Shown one piece after another: positions 56,661-64,000 of a stretch of DNA of 64,000 nt. Source of the DNA: Piscinibacter gummiphilus. GTDB taxonomy: Bacteria; Pseudomonadota; Gammaproteobacteria; Burkholderiales; Burkholderiaceae_C. The stretch spans positions 136,977 through 200,976 of the forward strand of contig NZ_CP136337.1 of the NCBI RefSeq assembly GCF_032681285.1. The letters are read 5' to 3'. The translations under genes were made by a program, and so were the position numbers. The first letter of the stretch is position 1. Every line of letters starts with the position of its first letter. Under the pieces are notes generated by a model. That model worked only from the letters and a program-made list of their open reading frames with translations. It had not been told where the DNA came from and did not search any database.

Positions 56661-57281
56661 ATGCACATCAAGGTCGAAGTTAGCAAGGCGGAGCTCGAAT
56701 CGATGGGATGCCACTCGATCGACGAGTTCAAAACGCGGTTCGAAAGTCAGCTCGCCGATGGCGTTGTCACCGCGGCCGGCCGTGCTGCAGACGAATGGCT
56801 CTGCAGCTTCGCTATCGCGGTGCAAAGTGATGCGAAGCAGAGCAACGACTCTCCGTTCAAAAAGCACAGGGCAAAGGTGTTGGGACATTACGGGACCGCT
56901 GATTGGCTGCGTGTCGTGGTGATGGCGATGTGGAACGGGAACGACAACCGAGTCGGTTTGTCGAAACTGACCAACCTGGACCGAGAACACTTCGCGGCAT
57001 TCACTGAGATGGTTTCGACATACCACCGGATGGGCGAGGCAGACCCAGCGTTCATGGCGATTGCGGAAGAAGTGAAGGAACGTATTGCCGAAGAAGCCCG
57101 AGCCGCGGACAAGGAAGCGAAGTTCCGAGAGTGGCTGGACGATGCAACCGACTGCCTAAGAGAGCAGGGCAAGCATGCAGATCTGGCCACTGATCGGTAC
57201 ACGTGGTTCTGGGGTCGATTCAACGCCGGCGACACACCTGAATCGGCCGCCGCATCTTGTCCCCCTTACGAGAACAGCTAA
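56661..57281 (+). CDS. Unknown helical protein
   Basis: A 206-residue protein with a highly charged C-terminal helix (EEVKERIAEEARAADKEAKF). The N-terminal 60 residues (HIKVEVSKAELESMGCHSID) look like a small alpha/beta fold. GAGAGAAC before ATG. The end overlaps the beginning of the next frame, so it may be coupled to the nuclease gene. No family recognised. Confidence 0.5.
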   Translation: MHIKVEVSKAELESMGCHSIDEFKTRFESQLADGVVTAAGRAADEWLCSFAIAVQSDAKQSNDSPFKKHRAKVLGHYGTADWLRVVVMAMWNGNDNRVGLSKLTNLDREHFAAFTEMVSTYHRMGEADPAFMAIAEEVKERIAEEARAADKEAKFREWLDDATDCLREQGKHADLATDRYTWFWGRFNAGDTPESAAASCPPYENS

Positions 57282-57286
57282 TAAAG

Positions 57287-57784
57287 TTGAGCGCAGCGCG
57301 AAAGAGTCTGATCATCGCGATGATGGTCGTTGTGCAGCCGTCGGCATGGGCGTTCCCAGCGGAAGTCGTCGGGATCACCGATGGCGACACGCTGACGGTG
57401 CTGTCTCAGCAGCGAAAGCAAACTCGTTGTCGGCTCGCAGGCATCGATGCGCCAGAGAAGCGCCAAGCCTTTGGAAGCGTCTCAAAGCAGTCCCTTTCTG
57501 ATCTTGCCTTCCGAAAGGTCGTTGAGGTCAACGTGATCGATCGCGATCGCTACGGAAGGTCGGTATGCCTCATCAAGAGAGAAGGTGTCGACCTGAATCT
57601 TGAGCAGGTACGGAGAGGCATGGCTTGGGTCTATCTGCGATACAACAGAGACCGGTTGTACAGGCTGGCAGAAGAAGAGGCCAGAAAGGAACGTCGAGGT
57701 CTTTGGTCTGAGCCAGTTCCAGTTCCGCCTTGGGAATTTCGTAAACGCGTCAGTCAGACGCAGCTCGATGCAGCAATGAACTGA
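57287..57784 (+). CDS. Staphylococcal nuclease-like secreted thermonuclease
   Basis: A 165-residue SNase-type protein with a signal peptide (SLIIAMMVVVQPSAWA) and catalytic residues of the family: TDGDTLTV, the RLAGIDAPE loop, and DRYGRSV. Such enzymes cut DNA and RNA with calcium in the periplasm or outside. TTG 57287 was chosen over TTG 57257 because it lies just before the signal peptide; either is possible. Plasmid-borne relatives are common (ParB/Nuc type). Confidence 0.85.
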   Translation: MSAARKSLIIAMMVVVQPSAWAFPAEVVGITDGDTLTVLSQQRKQTRCRLAGIDAPEKRQAFGSVSKQSLSDLAFRKVVEVNVIDRDRYGRSVCLIKREGVDLNLEQVRRGMAWVYLRYNRDRLYRLAEEEARKERRGLWSEPVPVPPWEFRKRVSQTQLDAAMN

Positions 57785-57908
57785 ATCAACCGGAATGGAC
57801 GGCGCGCACGACAGCCGGTCCCGGGAACTAAAGCTCTTAGCGCTCCGAATCAGCTTTCATTACACCAATGGTCGAGCGCCTTTTCGGTGGCGAGGAAAGG
57901 AGCGCAGT

Positions 57909-58901
57909 TCAGCGAAACCCCGCACGTGATCGAAGAATGCGTTGGGCAATGGACTGCGCGTCGCTGAGACGTTGTCGGTCCTCTCGCTTGAACCTTCCGG
58001 AATGAAGCAGCTGGCTTCGTTGATCATAGAGTTCAGTAAGCCTGTCAGCACACCAAGCCACGTCATCATCTCCGGCTAGGGCATCGCGTACTAACGATCG
58101 CAGTTGCCGTGCAATCGAATTACATCGACGGAAAGACAGCTCTCTCTGCATCGCGAGCATGCTTTCCTTCTCCGAATCTTCTTCTTCCTTGTCAATAGCT
58201 TCGACAAGCTCGCCCGACCACTTCTCCATCAGAAGTGCCGCGCGTTTGGTACGCGGCACTGGGGTGCAAATGCTTTCCATCGCAGAAATGAGAAGCAGAA
58301 AGCGGGCGTTTGGACTGTCCTCAGCTAGCGACGCAACGTAAAGGTCCAGCGCCGTCAGTAGCCGGCGCTCATTAAGCGCCAAGCTGGGAGCAGGAAGGGC
58401 ACGCCACTGCGAGAGTGCTTGCAACACGAAGCTGGCACCCTGCTTAATCTCAATCGAACCATGTGCGACTACAGTTCGCACTCTTAGGCCTTCTTGGTGC
58501 ACAAAGGGTTGTGAGCCGTCCGCAGAAGCATCAGCAAGCGACGAACTCGGTATCAGGCTGAAGCCGCGAGGCTCGTCGAACATATGAACTTGGCCGAGAT
58601 CGAATGAAGCGTCTACGGCAAGGTGGTGAGCTAAGGCCAAGTAGCCCACACCAATGCGAAGTTCCTTAAGCCATTCACCAGCTCGCTCCTCGCTAGCAAA
58701 CCCACTGCACTCGAGCATGTAGTACGGGTGGGCACCCGTGACCTTCAGTGAGATGCCATCGTCCACATGCGCAACTTCATCGGTAGGAGTCAACTCGTGG
58801 GTTGCAAGCAAGCGGAAGGGAAACTTGAGAACAAACACCGGCACGCTCCAGTTAGTGATAGGCGATACAAGCACCTGGCCGATGGGTCTGGGCGACTTCA
58901 A
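57909..58901 (-). CDS. HEPN/Apea-like domain protein
   Basis: A protein of about 330 residues. The C-terminal 150 residues (RRLLTALDLYVASLAEDSPNA to ...RLTELYDQRSQLLHSGRF) look like an Apea-type HEPN domain, including the RSQLLHSG motif (Rx4-6H) of HEPN ribonucleases. The N-terminal half is unrecognised. The start is unclear: TTG 58901 is in frame but poorly placed; GGAGGG with an ATG at 58914 is in another frame, so a frameshift or rare start is possible. It follows the Eco1-like acetyltransferase gene with a near-overlap, which suggests a functional pair. Confidence 0.6.
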   Translation of the reverse strand: MKSPRPIGQVLVSPITNWSVPVFVLKFPFRLLATHELTPTDEVAHVDDGISLKVTGAHPYYMLECSGFASEERAGEWLKELRIGVGYLALAHHLAVDASFDLGQVHMFDEPRGFSLIPSSSLADASADGSQPFVHQEGLRVRTVVAHGSIEIKQGASFVLQALSQWRALPAPSLALNERRLLTALDLYVASLAEDSPNARFLLLISAMESICTPVPRTKRAALLMEKWSGELVEAIDKEEEDSEKESMLAMQRELSFRRCNSIARQLRSLVRDALAGDDDVAWCADRLTELYDQRSQLLHSGRFKREDRQRLSDAQSIAQRILRSRAGFR

Positions 58902-58906
58902 TGATG

Positions 58907-60097
58907 TCAGGCATGACTCCCTCCAGTAATGGAGCTGGAACCATTGACTTGCTGCTGCTGGGTTGGGGTCCCGTGTTTCGAGACGAACTCTCGCATCGCT
59001 TCGGAGAGAGGCGTTTCGAGGGGGAAGTTGCCCATGGCTTGAACGAGAGTTGGCCAGAGAGCTCTCATCAAGCCTTGCCGACGAGCGTTGGGCGCAATCC
59101 AAGCCCAGTCCATCGTCCAGATGCCTTCCCTTTCTCTGAAGGCGCAAGCCCCGCGGATCGTGGAACGTGCATCGGGGGAACAGATCAACCAGCCGATGGC
59201 GTCTTCCTGTATGGGCCCACGGGCTGGAGGGGCGGCCCACTGGATGAAGTCGAACTGCATTTCTCGCTTGAACATTACGGCTCTTTCGTACATCTCCTTG
59301 TGCAACGGCTTTGGGGATCGTTGATCGACGCGATAGGCGAGATCTCCCACTTCGCCGAACAAGCGCCCGAGGAGGGCTGAAGGTGATGGATCGAAACATC
59401 GCCGCACGCGTGAGTGGTACCGCTGGTGCTCACGGGACGAATCCATATCGCCCCGTGTGTACGAAAGGCCGCAGTAATCGCAGGTCAGCTCAGTGCCAGG
59501 TCGGCGAGGCCGGTAGCGAGGGCCTTTGACAATCAAGCTTGCTTGAGCGGCACCGTCGCTTCGCCACTCAAGGCGATGGCCAGTGCGCGTCTGCAACACC
59601 TCAACATCAGCGTTTGAAGGAGCTTGCTCAGTGGCCAATGTGACCATTGAGCGAAATCGCAGCCGGTCATAAAAGAAGAGCGAGAACTCCTCGCTCGACA
59701 ACTTTTGTTGGCCACTGATGCGTTGACTGAGAAGCTGCACTAGCGGCGAAGGGTCGACGGTGAAGCCAAACTGCTCAAAGGTGACCATCAGGCATGCGGC
59801 GTCGACTACCGACAAGCCGTCGAACAGCAAAGACTGGCTGTACGGACTGCTCGGACGAAAGAGGGTCGATCGAATCGGAACGCCGAACACCTTGCAGGCT
59901 TCCTTCATGTGACGCTCTAGGTGATAGATCCGAGGATCCTGCTGCTCCATCACATCGCCGAGGTCACTCAAAAGGCACCAACCGTCGCGCACCGCGCGCT
60001 CTGCCCATTCGCGCAAGGACCAGATTCGGGGTCTGACCGGCTGCGACAGGGCAGTGTGAAAGGCGGTTAGCAGATCGAGCGGGCCGACGTAGTACAT
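58907..60097 (-). CDS. GNAT acetyltransferase with Eco1-like C2H2 zinc finger
   Basis: A 396-residue protein. Residues about 206-228 carry a C2H2 finger CDYCGLSYTRGDMDSSREHQRYH (given in part), in the CxxC...H..H pattern of the Eco1/ESCO family. The C-terminal 110 residues have the GNAT look (TIRGACAFREREGIWTMDWAWI, NARRQGLMRALW), with the acetyl-CoA-binding loop. The N-terminal 200 residues are unrecognised. Eco1 acetylates cohesin in eukaryotes; the bacterial role is unknown. ATG 60097 was chosen over 60151. It is followed by the HEPN-like gene on the same strand, at most six bases apart. Confidence 0.6.
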   Translation of the reverse strand: MYYVGPLDLLTAFHTALSQPVRPRIWSLREWAERAVRDGWCLLSDLGDVMEQQDPRIYHLERHMKEACKVFGVPIRSTLFRPSSPYSQSLLFDGLSVVDAACLMVTFEQFGFTVDPSPLVQLLSQRISGQQKLSSEEFSLFFYDRLRFRSMVTLATEQAPSNADVEVLQTRTGHRLEWRSDGAAQASLIVKGPRYRPRRPGTELTCDYCGLSYTRGDMDSSREHQRYHSRVRRCFDPSPSALLGRLFGEVGDLAYRVDQRSPKPLHKEMYERAVMFKREMQFDFIQWAAPPARGPIQEDAIGWLICSPDARSTIRGACAFREREGIWTMDWAWIAPNARRQGLMRALWPTLVQAMGNFPLETPLSEAMREFVSKHGTPTQQQQVNGSSSITGGSHA

Positions 60098-60192
60098 GCG
60101 AGATCTCCAGCAGAACCGAATTGTGCTGTGCCTCAGCCAAGCCCTTCGCACAATGAGGTAGGCTCGCGCCTTTCTGCTAATGGAGAAGGATC

Positions 60193-60399
60193 ATGGAGAA
60201 AGAAATCCGCCGAATCAGCATCCCGCTCGGCGCCAAGGTCACGGTGAAGCGCCAGGACGGGACCACCGAAGAATTTGTGTTCCGCGGGACTGATGCCCAA
60301 GGTGGGATCTACGAAGACAGTTCGGGTCAACGTCACAAGGACGTTGGCGTCTACGTCGACATCCGCATCAACGATGGCCCCTGGTCGCCCAATGCTTAG
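60193..60399 (+). CDS. Small protein, unknown function
   Basis: A 68-residue soluble protein (MEKEIRRISIPLGAKVTVKR) with beta-rich composition. AGAAGG lies six bases before the ATG. It is divergent from the acetyltransferase gene. No family recognised. Confidence 0.5.
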   Translation: MEKEIRRISIPLGAKVTVKRQDGTTEEFVFRGTDAQGGIYEDSSGQRHKDVGVYVDIRINDGPWSPNA

Positions 60400-60438
60400 A
60401 TAAGTTGCAAGGTCTTCCCGGGATGGGATCATTCGAGC

Positions 60439-60972
60439 ATGCGTCACGCGGATGACAGGTTCACACTCGACCTTCCTGGACTAGAAGTTGGCCAGCCGTC
60501 TGGATCTGACCCGTTGGCATGGGTCAGATCGCTCGGTTACGGAAATCCCCGACAGGTCTCGGGCGCCGGCATCTGTGCGACCAAGTCGATGCTGTTCACT
60601 GGGGCGATCGTGGTCGGAATTGACGCAGAAGGCTACGCAGGTAGGTTTTGCTACGAGTCGGACGCTGAAGCGCTGGATGCGCTGATGAGGTGGGATGGTT
60701 CGGGCGACCCGCCAGGCAACTGGATCGCGTTCAAAGGCCAAGATGGCGATCGGCTTGGCCCGGGCAGCGTTGCATCCGAGATGCAGGGCACTGCGCCAAA
60801 GTCTGGCGCGAGAATGCCACCTTGGAAGAGAGTGGAGTGCCCGGCGTGCGGCTCTCCGGCGGGCGCCCCCTGCTTCAAACCGCGTCTTGGGGCGTCGGCC
60901 GTCAAAGCAAGATGCGCCCCGCACAGAGCTCGTCGAGAGGCTGCCGCTGAGCAAGGGCACCGGGGCAGCTAA
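60439..60972 (+). CDS. Unknown protein with C-terminal zinc-binding tail
   Basis: A 177-residue protein. The C-terminus carries a CPACGSPAGAPC zinc-ribbon-like stretch and several cysteines and basic residues, a plan seen in phage and plasmid proteins that bind nucleic acid. The N-terminal 120 residues are unrecognised (FTLDLPGLEVGQPSG). It converges on umuC with a four-base overlap. Confidence 0.5.
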   Translation: MRHADDRFTLDLPGLEVGQPSGSDPLAWVRSLGYGNPRQVSGAGICATKSMLFTGAIVVGIDAEGYAGRFCYESDAEALDALMRWDGSGDPPGNWIAFKGQDGDRLGPGSVASEMQGTAPKSGARMPPWKRVECPACGSPAGAPCFKPRLGASAVKARCAPHRARREAAAEQGHRGS

Positions 60973-62270
60973 GCTCTGGCGATGGGAATATCTTCCCATC
61001 GTGTCGTATAGCAGGGGGTCAATCGCTCGCGCTTCGCATGCCACGCATGCTCCCCCCCCGGCCCCATGCTGGCCAGCACGAGCGAGCCACGCCCATAGCG
61101 TCTATTCACGGCATCAACGGCGGACATGAGGCGGCTCTTGTCCGTGATGAGGTCTGCCTCAAGGTCCAGTTCCCCCTGAGAGTGTTCCTGAGAAGAAAGG
61201 TCCATGAGCATCACACCAGCCTTGGCGTAGTTGTAGCCTGGCTTAAAGATCGCGCGCAGGCCAGCCACCGCCGCCTGAAGCAGGAGGCGTGTGTCAGCGG
61301 TTGGCCTGGGCAGAGGAACGGTAGCGCTTCGCCCGTACTGGGCATCATGTTGGCAAAACGGGCTGGTGCGAATGAACACTTGCGCGGATGCCGCGAGCGA
61401 AGACTGCTGGCGAAGCTTTTCGGCGGCGCGAGATGCAAACTCAGAAATCGCTTGCAACAGCGAATTGAAATCCTGGACTGTCTTGCCGAACGAACGGGAA
61501 CACATGATTTGCTGACGCGGCGCCGGCGCGTCGTCGAAAGGAATGCAAGAGACTCCCATGAGCTCGCGGACTGTGCGCTCAAGTACCACGGAGTGCTGGC
61601 GACGGAGCGTCCCAATGTCGACCCGGAGAAGGTCTGAGATTGACTTGATCCCGCCGGCGACGAGCTGTGCCTCGATGCGAGGGCCAATGCCCCACACCTC
61701 CCCGATCGCGGTGCGAGCAAACAGGTCTTCACGATCCTCCGTAGACATGTGCTCGAGGTCACAGACCTGGGCAAAGTGTGGCGGATAGATCCCCGGCTTG
61801 CGTTCGGCGGTTTTTGCAACGTGATTTGCAAACTTCGCCAGCGTCTTGGTATTGGCAATGCCAACGCACGTCGGTAGGCCGACCCAGCGGAGGACCTGTT
61901 CACGCATCCTCTTACCGATGTCCAGCGGCTGGCCGGGCAGGCCTTGGAGGTCAAGGAAGCACTCATCGATGGAGTACACCTCTACCCTGGGAGAGTAGTG
62001 GGCGAGGATGGTCATGACGCGGTCGCTCATTTCACCGTATAGGGTGAAGTTCGAACTCAGGGCGACCAGACCGGCGCTGTCGACAAGGTGGCGGATTTCA
62101 TGCCATGGCGCACCCATCTTGATACCCAGTGCCTTAGCCTCCTCGGAGCGGCTGATGGCGTTGCCGTCGTTCGAGCTTAAAACGACCAACGGGCGTCCGT
62201 TCAACTGCGGCCGGAATGCGCGCTCCGCCTCGCAATAAAAATTGTTGATGTCCGCGAGGGCGTACAACAT
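60969..62270 (-). CDS. umuC: Translesion DNA polymerase V subunit UmuC (Y family)
   Basis: A 433-residue Y-family polymerase that copies past lesions with UmuD'. The two acidic motifs are ALADINNFYCEAE (N-terminal) and YSIDECFLDL (central); the fingers have NGRPLVVLSSNDG. Length fits E. coli UmuC (422). It overlaps umuD by one base in TGATG, the usual coupled arrangement. Regulation is by the LexA box upstream of umuD. Confidence 0.94.
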   Translation of the reverse strand: MLYALADINNFYCEAERAFRPQLNGRPLVVLSSNDGNAISRSEEAKALGIKMGAPWHEIRHLVDSAGLVALSSNFTLYGEMSDRVMTILAHYSPRVEVYSIDECFLDLQGLPGQPLDIGKRMREQVLRWVGLPTCVGIANTKTLAKFANHVAKTAERKPGIYPPHFAQVCDLEHMSTEDREDLFARTAIGEVWGIGPRIEAQLVAGGIKSISDLLRVDIGTLRRQHSVVLERTVRELMGVSCIPFDDAPAPRQQIMCSRSFGKTVQDFNSLLQAISEFASRAAEKLRQQSSLAASAQVFIRTSPFCQHDAQYGRSATVPLPRPTADTRLLLQAAVAGLRAIFKPGYNYAKAGVMLMDLSSQEHSQGELDLEADLITDKSRLMSAVDAVNRRYGRGSLVLASMGPGGEHAWHAKRERLTPCYTTRWEDIPIARA

Positions 62271-62698
62271 CACTTGACGAAGCGCTTGATGCAGGCGGTG
62301 ACGACACCCCACACCTCTAGCGTTTGGCCCTCGCGCGGCACGATATCTGGAAAGGTCGGGTTGGCTGCTTGCAGCTTCACGCGGCCGGAGCGGCGGTACA
62401 GCTTCTTCACGCAGAACTCACCTTCAACGATGGCAATGACGATGTCGCCGTGCTTAGCGTTGAGCGCGCGATCGACGATGACGGCGTCACCATCATCGAT
62501 GCCGGCATCACGCATTGAAGGGCCGGCGATCCGCAGCAAGAAAGATGAAACGGGGTTCTTGAGAAGGACGTCGTTCAGGTCTATTCGCTTCTGTGCGTGG
62601 TCCTCTGCAGGCGAAGGAAAGCCAGCTGCCACTGTCTGGTCGATGACCAATACGGTCACCGCTGGCATCAAAGGGCGGGAAAGTTGGAGCGGAAGCAT
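62270..62698 (-). CDS. umuD: DNA polymerase V accessory protein UmuD
   Basis: A 142-residue LexA-like self-cleaving protein. The cleavage site is AAGFPSPAED near residue 24, the Ser is in GPSM (about 60) and the Lys in FCVKKLY (about 97). RecA-DNA filaments stimulate cutting to UmuD', which forms polymerase V with UmuC. An in-frame ATG 10 codons downstream (MPAVTVL) is an alternative start. Confidence 0.94.
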   Translation of the reverse strand: MLPLQLSRPLMPAVTVLVIDQTVAAGFPSPAEDHAQKRIDLNDVLLKNPVSSFLLRIAGPSMRDAGIDDGDAVIVDRALNAKHGDIVIAIVEGEFCVKKLYRRSGRVKLQAANPTFPDIVPREGQTLEVWGVVTACIKRFVK

Positions 62699-62713
62699 GG
62701 CGGTTTGGCGATA

Positions 62714-62729
62714 CTGGCTATTTATACAG
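62714..62729 (-). promoter_or_regulatory. LexA box of umuDC
   Basis: On the minus strand CTGTATAAATAGCCAG matches CTG-N10-CAG, the LexA consensus, 16 bases upstream of the umuD start, so the operon is SOS-induced by LexA self-cleavage. Confidence 0.85.
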
Positions 62730-62857
62730 CATCCCGCCGCGAGGATTTGCCGGTGCTATCGCAACTCGTCGACTCCTACGCGGTTTTTCGGCTGGCTCCG
62801 ACACGAGCTCCAAGGCTGGCGGCGTAGGGTGAAAGCAAGCAAATGAAGGAGCCCGAT

Positions 62858-63043
62858 ATGTCGGACAACAAGGACCTGCGCGGTGGCCAAGATCGTCAAA
62901 GGATCAACGTGAACCAGCCCCATGAAGTGCGCTACTGGACGGAGAAGTTCGGCGTCCCTGAGGACGTTCTGAAGCAAGCTGTGAAGAAAGCAGGCGATCG
63001 TGCCGAAGCCGTCGAACGAGAGCTCAAGGGCAGCCGGGAGTAA
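62858..63043 (+). CDS. DUF3606 domain protein
   Basis: A 61-residue protein DNKDLRGGQDRQRINVNQ... with the arginine/asparagine run and the later YWTEKFGVPEDVLKQAVKKAG stretch characteristic of DUF3606. The family is small, common in Burkholderiales chromosomes and plasmids, and of unknown role. AAGGAG lies six bases before ATG 62858. It is divergent from umuD. Confidence 0.82.
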   Translation: MSDNKDLRGGQDRQRINVNQPHEVRYWTEKFGVPEDVLKQAVKKAGDRAEAVERELKGSRE

Positions 63044-63195
63044 AGCCCATGGCGAGACGGGACAACCCCTACGGGATGGGGTGGGCGTTCCCGCGCAGGC
63101 TCACGAAGTGCAATGTGCAATCAACCAGGCGCCGGCGTATCGGCCGGGCCCAGGCGACTGCGACGCTAGCAGGAAGCTGCTCACTGTTCGCTGAC

Positions 63196-63867
63196 CTAGA
63201 AATCCTCTGTCGGGCGATGAGGGGCACGCTTAAAGCCGAGTGTCGTGGCGTGCTTGAGTTTGAGCCAGTGCGGCGATCGTGTGCCCGGGCTATAGGTCGA
63301 GCCGAGACGCTTCGCTACCACCCCTTCTAGGTCTTTGATCTTCGCCCAAGCAAACAAAGCAGAGACGGCGCCTTCGACGTAGTCGACATAGAGGACGGAA
63401 GGCAGGGAAGGGGTCAGAAGTCCCCTCAACAACTCTTTGCGTTCTAGGAGCCCGAGTCCCATCACATTGCGCCCCCCGAGCACCAGCACATCGAATGCGG
63501 CAAAGACGACCGGCGGATCTCCCTTCAACCATTTGCGGCGCATCGCGCGGGCGTGGAGGGCGTTGAAATCGCTGCTGCCGTCGGGGCGCTGAACGACGAT
63601 CTCGCCATCGATGACGTGAGGGCCACCGGAGACATCCAGCAGAGCGCGGCGGATTTCCGGGAACCAAGCATTGCAGTTGGCCCCAGTCTTGGTCCGAAGC
63701 TCAACGGCGCCATCACCAAACTGGCACAGCCCGCGGTAACCGTCCGCCTTCACCTCGCAAAGGTATTGCGACTCGTTCGACAGCGGCAATTTCCCGACGC
63801 TCAAAAGCATGGGTCGAAGGAGATCCACGCTCAAAGCATCAACAACTGGTCCACGCCGAGAAGCCAT
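63196..63867 (-). CDS. Minimal ATP-dependent DNA ligase (adenylation domain only)
   Basis: A 223-residue protein with the nucleotidyltransferase motifs of LigD-type ligases: EVKADGYRG with the lysine that takes AMP, VIDGEIVV, FAAFDVL, EGVVAKRLGSTYSPGTRSPHWLKLK. It ends before an OB-fold domain, which ligases normally need to close on DNA, so it may act with partners or be a reduced version. ATG 63867 begins MASRRGP. Located at the right end of the window, with DUF3606 and umuDC upstream. Confidence 0.82.
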   Translation of the reverse strand: MASRRGPVVDALSVDLLRPMLLSVGKLPLSNESQYLCEVKADGYRGLCQFGDGAVELRTKTGANCNAWFPEIRRALLDVSGGPHVIDGEIVVQRPDGSSDFNALHARAMRRKWLKGDPPVVFAAFDVLVLGGRNVMGLGLLERKELLRGLLTPSLPSVLYVDYVEGAVSALFAWAKIKDLEGVVAKRLGSTYSPGTRSPHWLKLKHATTLGFKRAPHRPTEDF

Positions 63868-64000
63868 GATGAAAGTCTGCCAGCGGGATGTAGGCCGCAT
63901 CACCGGCGGGGCTATGGGCGGGAGGTGTTAGCGGGGCCATCTGCGCTTGTCGTGTTCGCGATGATCGGGTAGTCTGCCGCCCGAGCACCGTTGGGCGCAG
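63868..64000. other. Right edge of window, no gene seen
   Basis: Bases 63868-64000 hold the ligase promoter side and a possible start of something outside the window; no frame is assigned. Confidence 0.4.

Noticed and set aside
63049..63330. 93-residue frame on the plus strand
   Set aside because: Arginine-rich, overlaps the 3' end of the ligase gene and shows no family; likely a GC-driven shadow.

Overview
The window looks like part of a large plasmid or similar mobile replicon of a high-GC betaproteobacterium of the order Burkholderiales. The evidence is the IS1071 copies, several Bug/TctC-type solute receptors, an NrdJ reductase, a P4-type primase, UmuDC, SRAP and other plasmid-style accessory genes, and the absence of ribosomal or tRNA genes. 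I see no replication initiator or conjugation genes here, so plasmid rather than genomic island is an inference.

Bases 1-15,500 are backbone: an FlhD-like/FlhC-like regulator pair in which FlhC is a tandem fusion, a helix-turn-helix protein with a degenerate receiver, a DUF932 protein, a primase, the B12-dependent ribonucleotide reductase NrdJ, a GHKL ATPase, small unknown genes and a 718-residue protein with a sigma region 4-like motif.

Bases 15,528-37,591 are one 22-kb IS1071-bounded composite element. It starts with an intact IS1071 left end and finishes with an IS1071 right end. It is flanked by the 5-bp duplication GACCA and splits a 237-codon gene whose two halves rejoin in frame when the element is removed. 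Inside are two full IS1071 copies, three truncated ones, two copies of an lpdA-fragment/IS91 unit (one broken and inverted) and a second IS91-family remnant. The cargo is a PET hydrolase gene almost identical to the Ideonella sakaiensis PETase as I recall it. It sits in a chromosome-derived block with two LifO-type lipase chaperone genes, an AraC regulator, an AraC fragment and a dihydroorotase gene. A second block holds a lipoprotein-type esterase among remnants of a dehalogenase, a peroxiredoxin, an NrsF protein and a carboxymuconolactone decarboxylase. No MHETase or terephthalate genes are visible.

Bases 37,600-64,000 return to accessory backbone: a tyrosine recombinase with nearby inverted repeats, an MFS transporter, a TauD-like dioxygenase, and a 9.5-kb sensory region. 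That region has five periplasmic solute receptors (two LivK-like, three Bug-like), an OmpA-like protein, a ribbon-helix-helix-like regulator with duplicated palindromic operators, a sensor kinase and a FixJ/LuxR-type response regulator, and no transporter membrane subunit. The rest is a DNA-repair and nucleic-acid block: LigT, SRAP, HhH glycosylase-like protein, thermonuclease, UmuDC behind a LexA box, a minimal ATP-dependent ligase, and an Eco1-like acetyltransferase next to a HEPN-like protein.

The main result is a PETase gene on what looks like a mobile catabolic transposon, together with candidate secretion chaperones and regulators. All identifications come from reading the sequence and from memory of protein families; no searches were run.
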